A stretch of DNA of 64,000 bases from Streptacidiphilus sp. ASG 303 (GCF_020991365.1 NZ_JAJLRA010000012.1:115263-179262); one strand, 5' to 3'. Positions 1 to 9,857 are shown, counted from the first letter of the stretch. The notes: generated from the letters alone by a model not told the origin. A program made the numbers and translations.

Positions 1-758
1 GCCGCCGCGTCGCCGACCACGGCGATCCGGAGCTCGTCGGGGGAGTGGAAGACGGCCAGCTGGCCGATCACCGACCTCAGCAGGGACAGCGCCCCCTCGC
101 CCTCACCGGCGAGCTCCACCCGTGCGAACTGCCGCAGCGCCACGGGCACGGGGAGCCACGGCACGCTCTGGTGGGTGCGGGTGAACCGGCGGAGCGAGAT
201 CGCCGACAACGGCTCCAGGTCCTCCACCGGCTTCGTCTGCGGCGGCAGGAACTCCAGGGCGGAGCGCCGGGTGCCCAGGCCCACCCGGACCCGGGCGAAG
301 TCCTCGTGGCCGGGGCGCCGCTCCCAGACGCGGGGTCCGAGCGCCATGGCCCACAGGTCCTGCGGGGCGGGGTTGTCCCACAGCAGGGCGCTCCGCTGCG
401 CGACCGCCGCCTGCCGGGCCTGCCGGCGCCTCTGTGCGAGGTAGCGCAGGTAGTCGCGCCGTTCGGCGCGCATCCGCCGCTTGCGCTCGGCACCGGAACG
501 GCCGATCTGGGTGACGCTCATACTGGCCATGGCCAGGCCCATCGCCCCGGACATCATGTAGGTCGTCGCGTTCCCGCCGACGGAGTACATCAGCGCCATC
601 GTGCCGCTGCCGAGGCCCATGGGCAGATAGGTCATGACCGAGCCGAAGTCGGCGGAGGCCGGCTCCCCGAGGACGGGGGGCTCGGCGAGTTCGACCTGGC
701 CGTCCGGCATCGGAGGGCCCTCGGCACGCGGTGAGCGCCTCACGACCACGTTGCTCAA
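1..758 (-). CDS. eccC: Type VII secretion ATPase EccC, N-terminal part (truncated by window edge)
   Basis: EccC is the membrane-anchored FtsK/SpoIIIE-type ATPase that drives substrates through ESX/type VII secretion. Only about 252 N-terminal residues are present. They begin MSNVVVRRSPRAEG and show a short cytoplasmic head, a paired hydrophobic stretch at about residues 35-62 (two membrane segments), then the basic linker (GAERKRRMRAERRDYLRYLAQRRRQA) written here only as Arg-rich residues, and the start of the first soluble domain (LLWDNPAPQDLWAMALGPRVWERR). The ATPase domains lie outside the window. I chose the TTG at 758 because AGGAAAGAG lies about 9 bases upstream; GTG at 749 is an alternative. 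The family call rests on the N-terminal pattern alone. Confidence 0.82.
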   Translation of the reverse strand, partial: MSNVVVRRSPRAEGPPMPDGQVELAEPPVLGEPASADFGSVMTYLPMGLGSGTMALMYSVGGNATTYMMSGAMGLAMASMSVTQIGRSGAERKRRMRAERRDYLRYLAQRRRQARQAAVAQRSALLWDNPAPQDLWAMALGPRVWERRPGHEDFARVRVGLGTRRSALEFLPPQTKPVEDLEPLSAISLRRFTRTHQSVPWLPVPVALRQFARVELAGEGEGALSLLRSVIGQLAVFHSPDELRIAVVGDAA

Positions 759-1546
759 CGGTCTTCTCTTTCCTGCGCGTCGCTGCTGAGGTCACATCAT
801 AGGAACGGCCCCGGGCGCGCAACCCCGGCTCCTCCGGCTCCTTGTTCTTCGGGTAGCGGTTCTGCACTTTCGTGCAGGCCGGCGAGCCGCAGGGCGTCCC
901 GGCCGCAGCCCCGGGATCGCGCCCCGCCGGCCGGCCCGGACACCGCGGGACCGGTCACGGAGGGGGCCCGGCCCCCCGTGGGAGGGCCCGGCGGGCCGTG
1001 ACGAGGTGCTCCGCGCAGCCGCGTTGACAAGGGGCCTCGGCAAGCTTGATCATCCTCCGCAGCGGGTCCCCGGCCGGCTCGCGCGTCCTCCCACCCGCTG
1101 CGGGATGTCCCGGTGCAGCTCCGGAGAGCCGGGGACAGGGGTTGCCCGGCCCCCGGAGGGCGCGAGACCGGTCCGGGCCGCCCCGCGCACGTCCGGGCGC
1201 ACGCGACGCACCCGGAAAGCCGCCAAGAACTCTGCGTGAACTCCGTCGGGAGAGCGGATGCCTGCATTGGTCATCGAGTTTCGGTAGTTCACAGTTCGAC
1301 TGTCTTCCGCGTCCGGCCGGACTTCGCCTGCTGCTGCGGCATGCCGCCACCGGGGTCCGGCTCGCTTTTCCCCGACGCCTCCCCGGCGGCGGAGGCCCGA
1401 CGCGGACCGTGCTCCCGTCCTGTCCCCCCGGTGCCCCCAGGCCCGGGCCGAGCCACGGCCGGAAACAGCCGCAGCCCGCAGAGGAACAGGTGGGGAATCA
1501 TCCCCTCTCGCGCGGGGCCCTCAGAAAGAAAATGAGTGCAGAGACC
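759..1546. other. Intergenic region, no gene recognised
   Basis: About 790 bases separate divergent eccC and the broken sensor gene. No frame reads as a convincing protein. It must hold the eccC promoter; a TATGAT hexamer read on the minus strand at about 796-801 is a possible -10, but the best -35 (TTGCGC) is only 15 bases away, so I do not list it as a promoter. Confidence 0.4.
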
Positions 1547-2933
1547 ATGGCACGAAACGCCATAAGATCCCGTTTCACTGCCGCGGTCCTTCCGGCGTAC
1601 ATCTTCCTCGCCGTCCTGGCGGCACTGCTCGTGCCGGGCGCCGCCCGCTGGGACCGCGCGTCCTCCGACCTGTCCGGCATCCAGAGACAGCGTCAGTGAC
1701 TCCAGTACACGATGGCGCTGACCCGGCTCGTCTCCGCGCTGTCCGACGCCCAGTCCGCAGCGGTGACGGGCCGTCCGGGCGCGGGTACGTCCCTGCCTGC
1801 CGCGGTCGCGGACGTCGGCGCCACCCGTCTGGGCCGGGACGCCTCCCTGCACTCGGCCTCCGGCTGGACCCGGCTGCGGCCGGCCCTCCTGGCTCTGGGG
1901 AGGTCCGCCGCCACCGGCAGCGCCGCCTTCGCCGACTACACCAAGGAGGTCGACCTCGCCCTCACCCTCACCCTCAACACCCAGGTGGCCCAGGAGTCCG
2001 GCCTGCTCCTCTCCGACCGCCTGGACACCTACTACCTGACCGACACGCTGGTGCTGCGGCTCCCCGTGCTCATCGCCCTTTCGGGCAGGAACGTGGACCT
2101 CGCCCGCATGGCCGAGGCGGCCCGGCGTGCGCCCCGCCCGGCGTCCGGCGCCGACGGCGCGTCGGCCGCGCGTGCGGCGGTCTCCGCCCAGGTGCAGGCA
2201 CTCGTCGTCCGCGGCCTGCTGAGCCAGAGCGCGGCCGGCATGGCGACCTCGCTCCACCAGGCCTTCGGGCCGACCCAGGACACCGTGCTGGGCCCCGCCC
2301 TGCTGCCGCGCATCGACGAACTCGCGGCGACGGTCCTCGCCATGGCCCCCATCCAGTCCCTCACCGACGGGCTGTCGGGGAGCACGGACGTCGGCGGTCT
2401 CGACGCGGCCCGTGCCAAGGGGCACCGGGCGGCGGTGCGGCTGTCGAAGGACGGAGTGGGGCAGCTCGACCGGATCCTCGGCGACCGCGAGGACCACCTG
2501 CGTCAGGACCGGACCGTGGCCGCGGCCGAGGCCGGGGCGGGCGCAGGTGGTCCTCCTCCTCGGCCTCGGCCTGCACCTGCGGCGCAGCGGCACGGTCCCG
2601 GCAGCAGCCGGCCCGGTGGCTGCCGGGGACGGACACCTCCCGCCGGACGGTGGCCGTTCCGAGGGCGACGCCGGCACCGAGGCCGGCGTCCGGGGATCCC
2701 GCCCCAGAGACGTCCCACCGGCCGACGGGAGAAGGAGGGTCCGGCGCTCCGAGAGGGACCGCGCCGGCACCCGCCGCCGCGGTGAGCCCGAGCCCTCCCG
2801 CAGGATGCCCCCTTCCGAGGGCCACGACGGCCCCGCCCGCCACGACGGCCCCGGCCGGCCCGTGGACGCGTGGCAGCCCGGCCGTGACGCGGTCGCGCTT
2901 CCCAGACGGGGGAACCAGCATGCTGCTCAGTAG
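1547..2933 (+). pseudogene. Degenerate membrane-bound sensor protein
   Basis: The gene starts MARNAIRSRF, runs into a membrane segment (about residues 10-32, AYIFLAVLAALLVPG) and then meets an in-frame TGA at 1697-1699. The same frame resumes immediately (LQYTMALTRLVSALSDAQSAAV) for a further ~280 residues of a helical extracytoplasmic sensor-like domain. At about 2535 the frame slips by one base: the second membrane segment (VVLLLGLGLHLRR) is readable only in the next frame, which stays open to 2933. The layout TM-helical domain-TM resembles nitrate/nitrite-sensing-type input domains of actinobacterial sensor kinases, but no HAMP or kinase domain follows. Two lesions of different kinds suggest a decayed gene. 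It abuts the conservon and could be a decayed duplicate of a sensor input module (inference). Confidence 0.55.
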
Positions 2934-5758
2934 GCTGCTGGTCCGGCAGAAGCTGAACCTGCTCGTCGTGATCCCCCTGGTCGCCGTCGTGCTGCTGTCC
3001 TTCCCCTTCGTCACGCAGCGCGTCCAGGACGTGCGCACCTCCTCGCGCACCGCCCGGCTGATGCTTTCCGCGAGAGGCGTCGCCCAGGTCGTCGAGGAAC
3101 TGCAGCGCGAGCAGCTGCTCCTCGTCTCCTACCTGGCCTCCCCGGCCAGCCGTCCCTCCCCCGTGCTGGTCCAGGCAGCGGCGGTGGACACCCGCGTCCA
3201 GGACGTGCTGACCGACCCGGACAACGACCTGGGCCCGCGGCTGCGGCACTCCCTGGAGGCTCTGGACCGGCTCCGGGAGACCCGCGCCGAGGTCCTGGGG
3301 CACACCCTCACGGCCGCCGCGGTCAACCGCCGCTACGACGCGACGGTGAAGGACCTGATCGACGCGATCGGTCTGGAGCGCCTGACGGACGGCACTCCGG
3401 AGGACCTGCGCGAGGAGGTCTCGCTCGACGCCCTCCTGCGCGCGGACGCCGCCCACACCAGCGAGGTGTCCTGGCTGCTCGCCGCCGTCGTGGACGGCGG
3501 ATCGCGCCGCGCCGCACTGTCCGTGGCGGATTCGGCGCACGACGCCGAGCTGGCCGAGACGCAGCGGTTCACCGCCCTCGCCCCCCCTCCCGGATACGGC
3601 TGTCGAGGCTGGCCGCCTCCGGCGAGGTCGCCAGGACGGCCTCGGCCAGGGCCGCCTCGATCCGCGCGCAGGGCGACCGCGGTCGCCGCCTGCCGCCCGC
3701 GGCGCGGGCGCTGTCGGTGGAGGGCCCCTCCAACGCCTTCCTGCTGGAGGCGGAACTCCGGGTCCTCGTGAGCGCCACCGTCTTCCGCGACATCGAGCAC
3801 CGGGCCGACGACACGGCGGCCGCCACCACCCGTGCCACCGTCGGCTTCCTCGCCCTGCTCTCCCTGCTGCTCTTCGGCGTGGTCGCGCTCAGCACCTCCG
3901 TGGGCCGGTCCATCTCCCGGCCGCTGCGGCAGCTGAGCCGGGCTACCCGGCAGGTCGCCGAGGCCACGGAGCGCGAGCTCATGCGCGTCAGCGACGAGGA
4001 CCGCCCCGACGAGCCGCTGCCCGCCTTCACCGGCATCGAGCTGGACAGCCCGGACGAGATCGGCGAGCTCGCGGCCGCGCTCAACCGTGTCCAGAACCGG
4101 GCCGTGCAGCTGCTCCAGCGGCAGATCGTCAGCCGCCGGAACATCGCCGCCATGTTCGGCAGCATCGGCCGGCGGACGCAGAACCTGACCGGCCGCCAGC
4201 TCGCGATGATCGACGACCTGGAGCGCGACGAGACCGATCCGAAGCTCCTGGAGAGCCTCTACCGCCTGGACCACCTGACCAACCGCCTGCGCCGCAACGC
4301 CAACAGCCTGGTCGTGCTGTCCGGCGCCACCGAGCCGGTGGACTTCGGGGACCCGCTGCCGGTGAGCCACCTGGTCCGTTCGGCGCTCGCGGAGATCGAG
4401 GACTTCCAGCGCGTGCGGTTCAGCTCGGTCACGGACGTGCGCATCAGCCCCGACGTGTCCTCCGCCCTCAAGGCGATGGTCGCCGAGCTGGTCGAGAACG
4501 CGGTCTCCTTCTCCTCCCCCTCGACGGTGGTCGACGTCACCGCGGCACGCGTGGCGGACGGCTGCCTGATCACCGTGACCGACTCCGGCGTGGGCATGTC
4601 GGAGGAGCGGCTGGCCGAGGAGAACGCCCGGCTCGTCAGGGGTGAACGCCTCGACCTGGCGCCCAGCGACGTGCTGGGGCTGTTCGTCGTCGGCCGGCTC
4701 TCCCGGCGCACGGGGATCCTCGTCCGTCTCGGAGCGGGGGACGGCGGCGGCGTCACGGCGTGGATCAACGTCCCGCACAGGCACCTGGTGCGCGCCGGCG
4801 GACCGCAGCCCGTTCCGGTGGCCGCCCGCCAGCCGCTGGCGGCCCTCACCCCCGCCGAGCCCCCGCCCCCGCCGTCGGCGCCCGCCCTCGCCGCCGGACC
4901 GGCCGGACCGGCCGGACCTACCTGGCAGGCCGGACCGTCCGCTCCGCGGGTTCCCGGCGGCCCGGCGGCCGCGCCGCCGTCCGGCCCCTACGAAGGCAAC
5001 GGGGAGCCTTGGCGTCCGGGGCCCGTTGCGCCGCCCCCCGGCCCGCACCGGGCGGAGACCCACGGCGACCGTCCGCCCGCCCCCGGCCTGTCCCGCCGCG
5101 TCGCCGGCACCCACATGACCGCCGCGTGGGAGCCGCCGCAGGAGGAGCCGGCCTGGGGACCGCCCCGTGAGGACCCGCAGGAGAGCAGGTCCCTCGTGGA
5201 GCAGTTCGAGTCCGGTGCCTCGCGGGCCATGCGCGACCGCGACGCGTCCCGCCTCAGCGGCTCCGCTCCGGCCGCGCCCGCGCAGTCCCCCTCGGCGTCG
5301 TACGCGCCCGGGGCGGCCCCGGCGCACCCGGTGCCGCACGCCCCGGCCGCCCACCGGCAGCCGCCCGGCGGGGCGCCCGTCCAGGGGGTGCCGCCGCAGT
5401 CCCCCGACACCTTCCACGGTTTCGTCCGCAACCTCCAGACGGAGATCCGCACCCTGGCGGAGCGGCAGTCCTGGTCCGTGCCTCCGGCAGCCGGACCGGC
5501 CGCCGCAGCACCCCCCGGCCGCACGGGGCCCCCGCGCCCTTCCCCGGCGGCGGAACCCGGCCGCCGCAGGGCCTCCGGCGCCGGGTGCCGGGTGCCGGCC
5601 TCGCCCCCGACCTGGGGCGCCCGGTCGTCCCGGTCGGCTCCGTCGTCCGGAACCCGGACGCCGTCCGCGCGGCCTTCGAGGACTTCGAAGCAGGTGCCGC
5701 CCGCGCCCTCGCGGAAACCTTCCGCGAGGATCACACCGACAAGGAGACACGTCCGTGA
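2920..5758 (+). pseudogene. cvnA: CvnA-type sensor histidine-kinase-like protein, frame broken twice
   Basis: CvnA is the sensor of a conservon, the four-gene membrane complex compared with eukaryotic G-protein receptors. From the ATG at 2920 the protein shows TM1 (LLVVIPLVAVVLLSFPF), a periplasmic nitrate/nitrite-sensing-type helical domain, TM2 (TVGFLALLSLLLFGVVAL), a HAMP-like linker, and a HATPase with N-box ELVENAVSFSSP and G1 box DSGVGMSEERL, followed by a long Pro-rich tail. Three frames are needed. Frame 1 to 2 changes at the C7 run at 3581-3587 and frame 2 to 3 at the C6 run at 5511-5516; adding one C to each restores one continuous protein of about 946 residues. The last frame ends at TGA 5756-5758, overlapping the cvnB GTG, as expected of an operon. 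The lesions are either real or homopolymer sequencing errors. Confidence 0.75.
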
Positions 5759-6180
5759 GCTCTCCCCTGAGCGCCGAGGTCAACAACTTCAACTGGCTCC
5801 TGCAGCGGTTCGCCACGCAGACCACCGGGGTCACCGACGCGATCGCCGTCTCCTCGGACGGACTGCTCATCGCGACGTCCCACAGCGGCGACCGCGCGTC
5901 CTCCGACCGTCTCGCCGCCATCGTCTCCGGGATCACCAGCCTCGCCGGCGGCGTCTCCAGCGGGCGGGCGCTGGGCCGGATGAACAAGGTGATCATCGAC
6001 ATGGAGGAGGGGTACCTCCTGGTGTCGGCGATCGGTGCCGGATGCGTGCTCGGGACCGTCACGGACAAGAGCACCAACCTGGGGACCATCGCCTATGAGA
6101 TGACGCTGTTCGCCAACCGCGCCGGCGCCACCCTCAACCCGCACCTCATCAACGAATTGAAGAACTCAGCGCAGGTATGA
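5755..6180 (+). CDS. cvnB: Conservon protein CvnB, roadblock/LC7 domain
   Basis: This 141-residue roadblock/LC7 protein is predicted to act with the CvnD GTPase, in the way MglB-type proteins act on Ras-like GTPases (family knowledge). The start is GTG 5755, with AAGGAG 14 bases upstream and a GTGA overlap with the end of cvnA. The sequence begins VSSPLSAEVNNFNWLLQRFA and contains the typical core DAIAVSSDGLLIATS and GYLLVSAIGAGCVLG. Its TGA overlaps the ATG of cvnC, so the operon is translationally coupled. No membrane segment or signal is present. Intact, unlike cvnA. Confidence 0.93.
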   Translation: MSSPLSAEVNNFNWLLQRFATQTTGVTDAIAVSSDGLLIATSHSGDRASSDRLAAIVSGITSLAGGVSSGRALGRMNKVIIDMEEGYLLVSAIGAGCVLGTVTDKSTNLGTIAYEMTLFANRAGATLNPHLINELKNSAQV

Positions 6181-6614
6181 ACCGTCCCTGGGAATCCGCA
6201 CACCGGACGTCCGAACCCCTGGTCCGCCCCTACCTGAAGGTGCAGGAGCCGCCCCCGGCCGAGTGGTCGGTCCCCGGATCGCCGCGACTGCGGCCCTTCC
6301 TCCTGACCGGGGGCCGGGCGAGGCCCGACAGTGCCGAGATCGTCCTGGAGGCCCAGGTGGTGGCGACCCGGCAGGGCCTCGCGACGGTCTCGCGCCTGTC
6401 CTTCGAGCACGGCGACATCGTCACCCTGTGTGCCGAGCCGCTCTCCCTGGCGGAGATCTCCGCGCGGCTCTCCTTCCATCTCAACGTGGTGAGGGTCATC
6501 GTGGGGGACCTTCACGCCGCCGGCTACCTGGCGGTGACGACACCCCATCTCGACGCCCCGCACGACGTGGAAACGCTTCAAAGGATCATCCGTGCTCTCA
6601 AATCCCTCTGCTGA
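6177..6614 (+). CDS. cvnC: Conservon protein CvnC, DUF742
   Basis: This 145-residue DUF742 protein is the third conservon component, of unknown biochemical role. It has the family pattern: an N-terminal VRPYLKV motif, RPFLLTGGRARP, and a C-terminal winged-helix-like stretch (LSLAEISARLSFHLNVVRVIVGDL) ending RIIRALKSLC. The ATG at 6177 overlaps the cvnB stop (ATGA) and its own end overlaps the cvnD start by 23 bases, so expression is tightly coupled to both neighbours. Nothing odd in the frame. Confidence 0.93.
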   Translation: MNRPWESAHRTSEPLVRPYLKVQEPPPAEWSVPGSPRLRPFLLTGGRARPDSAEIVLEAQVVATRQGLATVSRLSFEHGDIVTLCAEPLSLAEISARLSFHLNVVRVIVGDLHAAGYLAVTTPHLDAPHDVETLQRIIRALKSLC

Positions 6615-7209
6615 CAACCACCACGACGCGGTCGCGGTCCGTCAGGCGCCCGTCCCCGTCAAGATCCTCGTCGCCGGCGGGTTCGGGGTCGGCAAGACGA
6701 CCACTGTCGCCAGCATCTCCGAGATCACACCGCTCACGACCGAGGCGGTGATGACCTCCGCCGCCGCGGGCGTCGACGACGGCACCGCCGTGCCGGGGAA
6801 GACCACCACCACGGTGGCCATGGACTTCGGATGCATCACCATCGACCCGACCCTGAAGCTCTACCTGTTCGGGACGCCGGGCCAGGACCGCTTCGGGTTC
6901 ATGTGGAACGACCTGGCCCGCGGAGCGCTGGGGGCCCTCGTCATCGTCGACAGCAGACGTCTGGACGACGGCTATCCGGCGGTGGACTACTTCGAGAAGC
7001 TCGGCATGCCCTTCGTCGTCGCGGTCAACCTCTTCAACCACGAGCTCGCGCACGACCTGGACTCCATCCGCTGGGCCCTGGCCATCGACGACCGGACGCC
7101 CCTCATCGTCTTCGACGCGCGGGACAAGCGGTCCGTGCGGGACGCCCTGCTGAGCGTGCTGAACCGGTCGCTCCAGATGGTCTCGGACCACGGCGGCGCC
7201 CCCGTGTGA
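6592..7209 (+). CDS. cvnD: Conservon small GTPase CvnD
   Basis: This 205-residue Ras-like GTPase is the signalling output of the conservon. It starts at GTG 6592 inside cvnC. Visible motifs are the P-loop GGFGVGKTT (residues 29-37), the conserved Thr-rich switch region (PGKTTTTVAMDFG), and the switch II/G3 motif FGTPGQDRFGFMW (residues 93-105). The region after residue 120 (VVAVNLFN) corresponds to the guanine-specificity loop. It has no membrane segment; the family acts at the membrane through its partners. It is the last gene of the cvn operon; the next gene is 280 bases away. Confidence 0.93.
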   Translation: MLSNPSADNHHDAVAVRQAPVPVKILVAGGFGVGKTTTVASISEITPLTTEAVMTSAAAGVDDGTAVPGKTTTTVAMDFGCITIDPTLKLYLFGTPGQDRFGFMWNDLARGALGALVIVDSRRLDDGYPAVDYFEKLGMPFVVAVNLFNHELAHDLDSIRWALAIDDRTPLIVFDARDKRSVRDALLSVLNRSLQMVSDHGGAPV

Positions 7210-7489
7210 ACCGGCGGGCGGGGTGCGGCGCCCCGAACCCCGCCCGCCCCGCGCCCCGGCGGACGGCCAGTACGGGCGCCCGCATCCCCCTCCCGCCTTG
7301 CCCGGCCGCCGGAAACGGCGAAGGATGACTCCGTACGGGACCCGGGCGGGCGGTCGACTCGGGCGCGGCCGTACGGGCCGGGGCCGCGGTCGGACCCGGT
7401 CCCGCGGACCGCACCGCCGGGCTCCACGCGGCCTGCGCCGGGCTCGCCCCCCGGTGCCCGGGGGAGCCGTCCCCGCCGGGGACGCGCCC

Positions 7490-8503
7490 ATGCACACGAC
7501 GGGCGAGGAGGACTCCCCGGGGCTTCCCCGAGGGGTGGTGCGGCCGGATTCCCTGGAGGAGGCGCGTGCGCAGACGGAGAGGTCCGGAACCGGGCGGTCC
7601 GCCGCCGGGGAGACCGGTGGGGTCACGTTGACCGGACGACGCGAGGCCCTGGCGGAGTTCCTGGGCACCGCGCTGCTGCTCACCTGCGGCCTCAGCGCGA
7701 TCGTCCTGGACTTCTCGCCGGGGTCGCCGGTGGCCGCCCTCGTCCCGGACGAGTGGCTCCGCAGGCTCCTGACATCGCTGCTGTTCTCCGCCTCGGCGAC
7801 GGCGGTCGTCTACTCGCCGATCGGCCGCGTCAGCGGCGGGCACATCAATCCCGCCGTGACCCTGGCGTTCTTCCGGCTGGGGAAACTCACGCCCGGGAGT
7901 GCCGGTGCGTACGTCCTCGCGCAGCTCTGCGGGGCTGCTGCGGGCACGGCGGTGGTGCTGCTCGCCTGGGGCCACCGGGCGGCGGAGGTGCGCCTCGGCG
8001 CCACCGTTCCGGGCCGCGCCGGGACCTGGCCGGCCCTGGGGGTCGAGACGGCTGCGACCTTCCTGTTCGTCGCCCTCGTCCTGGCCTTCACCTCCAGACC
8101 GGGGATCGCGCACCTCACGGCTGCCGCGGCAGGCCTGTTCGGGATGTTCCTGACGTTCTTCGCGTTCCCTGTCTCGGGGGCCGGCCTGAACCCCGCCCGC
8201 AGCTTCGGCCCCGCCCTGGTCGGGGACGTGTGGACCGTGCTGTGGATCTACTTCGCCGGCCCTCTCCTCGGGTCCCTGGCTGCTTCGGCCCTCTTCCGTG
8301 ACCGCGTCGTCCCCTGCGGCAAGCTCATCCACGACCCGGGCTACCGGTGCCGTTTCAAGAACTGCCTGTACGACCGGAACGCCGGAGCCGGGCCTCCTGC
8401 GCAACCGGGGGAGCCGTCCCCGGTCCGCCGGGGGCGGACGGCCGCCGCCCGGGCGCGGCTCATCCGGCGGCCGGGCGGGGGCGGAGGTGGGTGGCCGCGC
8501 TGA
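7490..8503 (+). CDS. MIP-family channel (aquaporin/glycerol facilitator-like)
   Basis: This is a predicted water or small-solute channel of the inner membrane. Both signature half-helix motifs are visible, HINPAVTLAFF and SGAGLNPARSFGPAL, among six hydrophobic segments. The N-terminus is an unusually long hydrophilic leader of about 50 residues before the first membrane helix (LAEFLGTALLLTCGLS). The C-terminal tail holds three cysteines (CGKLIHDPGYRCRFKNC) in a basic context, which may bind metal or respond to redox state (inference). The start is uncertain: ATG 7490 was taken, and a GTG at 7620 just before the core is possible. The 3' end overlaps the convergent MFS gene by 44 bases. Confidence 0.82.
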   Translation: MHTTGEEDSPGLPRGVVRPDSLEEARAQTERSGTGRSAAGETGGVTLTGRREALAEFLGTALLLTCGLSAIVLDFSPGSPVAALVPDEWLRRLLTSLLFSASATAVVYSPIGRVSGGHINPAVTLAFFRLGKLTPGSAGAYVLAQLCGAAAGTAVVLLAWGHRAAEVRLGATVPGRAGTWPALGVETAATFLFVALVLAFTSRPGIAHLTAAAAGLFGMFLTFFAFPVSGAGLNPARSFGPALVGDVWTVLWIYFAGPLLGSLAASALFRDRVVPCGKLIHDPGYRCRFKNCLYDRNAGAGPPAQPGEPSPVRRGRTAAARARLIRRPGGGGGGWPR

Positions 8504-9701
8504 GCAGCGCGAGCGCGGCGCCGAGGGCGAGGTCGGCACGGATGCCGTACGCGTCGACGACCATGCCTCCGGTGAACGACCCGGCTGCGATGGCGATCTG
8601 GCTCGCGCTGACGAGGAGCGCCATGCCCCCCTCGGGCGTTCCGGGGGTCGCGCGCAGGATCCACGTCTGCAGGGCCAGGGGGACCGCGCCGAAGGCCGCA
8701 CCCCAGACGACGACGAGCGCGACGACCGCGGGTGCCGCGCCGGACAGGAGGGTGAGGAGGGCGGCCGCGGCCGCGGTCAGGACGGTCGCGGGGACGTACA
8801 CCCGGCGAAGGCTGCGGCCGACGGCCGCTCCGGCGGCGAAGTTGCCGGCCAGCCCGGCCACACCGTAGGCGAGCAGGGTCCCCGTCACGGCGGAGGCGCC
8901 GAAGTGCGCCTGCTCCTCCAGGTAGGGGGTGACGTAGGTGTAGGCGGCGAAGTGCCCGAGGAAGACCAGCGCCGTGGCCAGCAGGGCGGTCCGGGCGCCG
9001 GGGTTGCGCAGGACGGCGGCGAGCGCCGCAGGGCGGAGCGCTCCCGCAGGCGGCAGGGGGGGCAGCCTCAGCAGCATGGCCAGGAGCGTGAGCAGGGCGG
9101 CACCCGCCGCGACGACGAAGGCCGCCCGCCATCCGGCGAGGTGGCCCACCAGCGCGCCGAGCGGCAGGCTGACCACGGTGCCGGCCGAGATCCCGGCGGT
9201 GATCAGGGACGTGGCCCGGTGGACCGCCCGGGCGGGCACCAGCTGCGCGGCGACGCCGGCGCCCATCGACCAGAACCCGCCGACGCCGACGCCGAGCAGG
9301 ACCCGGGCCGCCACCATCCATGCCAGGGAGGGGGCGCAGGCCGCCACCACGTTGGAGGCCCCGACCAGCACCGCCAGGGCGACCAGGACCTTGCGCCGGT
9401 CCAGCCGCCCCGAGGAGACGGTGATCAGGGGAGCCGTGACCGCGGCCGTCAGGCCGGGCGCGACCACCACCAGGCCGACGGTGCCGAGGGAGACGTGGAG
9501 GCCGGAGGCGATCACGGGGAGCAGCCCGATCGGCAGGAACTCCGTCAGCACCAGCACGAAGCACATCAGCGCGACGGAGACCACCGCCGGCCAGTCGCCT
9601 CGCTGCCGCTTTCCGGCCGGTTCCGGGTGCGGTGCCGGATCCGGATCCGGCGCCGGGAGCGTCGGCCGTACGGCCGGAGCCGCGCTGGAAGGGGTGCTCA
9701 T
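8460..9701 (-). CDS. MFS efflux transporter (DHA1-like, copy 1)
   Basis: This 413-residue major facilitator is a likely proton-driven exporter of small hydrophobic drugs or sugars, similar to Cmx/AraJ-type pumps. Twelve hydrophobic segments can be counted from about residue 38, with the usual loop motif GRLDRRKVLVAL between TM2 and TM3. A clear AAGGAGAGAGC precedes ATG 9701. It is divergent from the SDR gene at 10133, and a 23-bp Rrf2-type palindrome sits in the shared upstream region. A clear paralogue lies at 21745-22971, with the same motifs throughout (for example GVGVGGFWSMGAGVAA against GAGVGGFWSLGAGVAA). The substrate cannot be inferred. Confidence 0.9.
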   Translation of the reverse strand: MSTPSSAAPAVRPTLPAPDPDPAPHPEPAGKRQRGDWPAVVSVALMCFVLVLTEFLPIGLLPVIASGLHVSLGTVGLVVVAPGLTAAVTAPLITVSSGRLDRRKVLVALAVLVGASNVVAACAPSLAWMVAARVLLGVGVGGFWSMGAGVAAQLVPARAVHRATSLITAGISAGTVVSLPLGALVGHLAGWRAAFVVAAGAALLTLLAMLLRLPPLPPAGALRPAALAAVLRNPGARTALLATALVFLGHFAAYTYVTPYLEEQAHFGASAVTGTLLAYGVAGLAGNFAAGAAVGRSLRRVYVPATVLTAAAAALLTLLSGAAPAVVALVVVWGAAFGAVPLALQTWILRATPGTPEGGMALLVSASQIAIAAGSFTGGMVVDAYGIRADLALGAALALLSAATHLRPRPAAG

Positions 9702-9857
9702 GCTCTCTCCTTGGGGAGTGCGGGACTGCTGGGCCCTGCCGTGCCGACGGGCGGGTCCTGGCTCCCTGGAGGCGGAAGCGGGCAGCGGTCGTGGGATGCG
9801 GCCCGGGTGGTGCAGGCGTCCGACCGGATGACCTCCGGCCCGCGCATCCTGCCGGGT

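Noticed and set aside
1697..1699. TGA as a selenocysteine codon in the sensor gene
   Set aside because: No selenocysteine-insertion hairpin is visible after the codon, the position is not a redox site, and a second lesion follows, so a plain nonsense mutation is simpler.
3333..6089. A 918-codon open frame antisense to cvnA
   Set aside because: It is a GC-rich shadow frame: Arg/Gly/Pro-heavy, no domain, and it lies opposite a clear sensor kinase. Long antisense frames are common at this GC content.
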